Shown in pieces: positions 5,391-5,786 of a stretch of DNA of 5,786 nt (positions are counted from its first letter, which is position 1; every line of letters starts with the position of its first letter). The notes under the pieces are model-generated. The model searched no databases and was not told the DNA's origin. It worked only from the letters and a program-made list of their open reading frames with translations. This stretch comes from an uncultured Eubacteriales bacterium. Lineage in GTDB: Bacteria > Bacillota_A > Clostridia > Christensenellales > Aristaeellaceae. Location: positions 1-5,786 of the forward strand of contig OMRS01000019.1 of the NCBI GenBank assembly GCA_900313545.1, given 5' to 3'. A program made the position numbers and the translations under genes.

Positions 5391-5786
5391 ATGAAGCATA
5401 TCGAGATCAAGGGCATTATCCCGCCGATTCTGACCCCGATGAACGAGGATGAGAGCCTCAACCTGCAGGAGCTGCGCAACCAGGTTGACCGCCTGCTGGC
5501 AGGCGGCGTGCACGGCCTGTTCGCCTTCGGCACCAACGGCGAGGGGTACATCCTCAGCGAAAATGAAAAGTACGAAGTCCTTGAGGCCATGATCGACCAG
5601 GTGAAGGGCCGGGTCCCGGTATATGCGGGCACGGGCTGCATCTCCACCCGGGACACCATCCGCCAGAGCGTGCAGGCGGAGAAGATGGGCGCGGACGTGC
5701 TGTCCATCATCACTCCCAGCTTTGCCGCCGCCTCTCAGAAGGAGCTTTACGACCACTACGTCGAGGTCGCCAAGCATGTCAACATC
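5391..5786 (+). CDS. DapA/NanA-family (class I, Schiff-base) aldolase or synthase, N-terminal 132 residues only
   Basis: The gene runs off the right edge; family members are about 290-310 residues, so less than half is visible. The start MKHIEIKGIIPPILTPMNED is typical of the family. The substrate-loop motif reads GTNGEG (47-52), where DapA has GTTGES. IITPSFAAASQKELYDHY (106-123) corresponds to the DapA segment around PYYNKPTQ, with Ser110 and Phe111 in place of the usual Tyr-Tyr pair. The Schiff-base lysine and its GxxxxIKE-type motif would lie beyond the window. Family members add or remove pyruvate-type units: dihydrodipicolinate synthase, N-acetylneuraminate lyase, keto-deoxy-sugar-acid aldolases and dehydratases. 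The loss of the DapA tyrosine and the catabolic context argue against lysine biosynthesis; a sugar-acid lyase or dehydratase is more likely. It is the fourth gene of the operon, 12 bases after the dehydrogenase. Confidence 0.92.
   Translation, partial: MKHIEIKGIIPPILTPMNEDESLNLQELRNQVDRLLAGGVHGLFAFGTNGEGYILSENEKYEVLEAMIDQVKGRVPVYAGTGCISTRDTIRQSVQAEKMGADVLSIITPSFAAASQKELYDHYVEVAKHVNI

Noticed and set aside
4140..5777. Minus-strand open frame of 545 codons opposite the dehydrogenase and aldolase
   Set aside because: It is the longest open frame but antisense to two clear enzymes. It lacks stops because of G+C-rich codon bias, and it has no family signature.

Overview
The window holds five protein genes and one divergent control region, and looks like a sugar-acid catabolic locus. 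It is G+C-rich, with a visibly AT-richer intergenic island. Every gene has a strong AGGAGG-type Shine-Dalgarno site, and the main promoter is a near-consensus housekeeping type (TTGAGG-N17-TATAAT). PrpR_N regulators, DUF1537 kinases, Asp-box propellers and DapA-family aldolases often occur together in Clostridia and related anaerobes. A G+C-rich anaerobic Firmicute, perhaps from a gut or similar microbiome, is therefore the best guess, but nothing here fixes the taxon.

Layout. Positions 1-1535 (minus strand) encode a regulator with a PrpR_N sensor, a PAS-like middle and a sigma-54-activator-type AAA+ domain; its C-terminus lies beyond the window. Positions 1536-1761 are a 226-base divergent intergenic region. 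It contains three clustered GTTTC/GAAAC inverted-repeat sites, a good sigma-A promoter for the plus-strand operon and a possible overlapping minus-strand promoter for the regulator. From 1762 to the right edge runs a tight plus-strand operon: a four-carbon acid sugar kinase (DUF1537/OtnK type), a cytoplasmic BNR/Asp-box sialidase-fold protein, an iron-containing alcohol dehydrogenase, and the first 132 residues of a DapA/NanA-family aldolase. The gaps between these genes are 13, 16 and 12 bases and consist mostly of ribosome-binding sites.

How they may work together (inference). The propeller protein would process an imported sugar acid or glycoside. The dehydrogenase would interconvert an alcohol and a carbonyl. 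The DapA-family enzyme would cleave a 2-keto acid to pyruvate (or a similar product) plus an aldehyde. The kinase would phosphorylate a C4 (or similar) sugar acid. The substrate cannot be read from the sequence.

The most unusual point is the regulator. Its AAA+ domain keeps Walker A but lacks the GAFTGA sigma-54 contact loop, the Walker B Asp-Glu pair and the usual arginine-finger motif. The operon promoter is of sigma-A type, with a putative operator centred near -62. Together these suggest a PrpR/NtrC-like protein that has become a non-sigma-54, possibly non-hydrolysing, ligand-responsive regulator.
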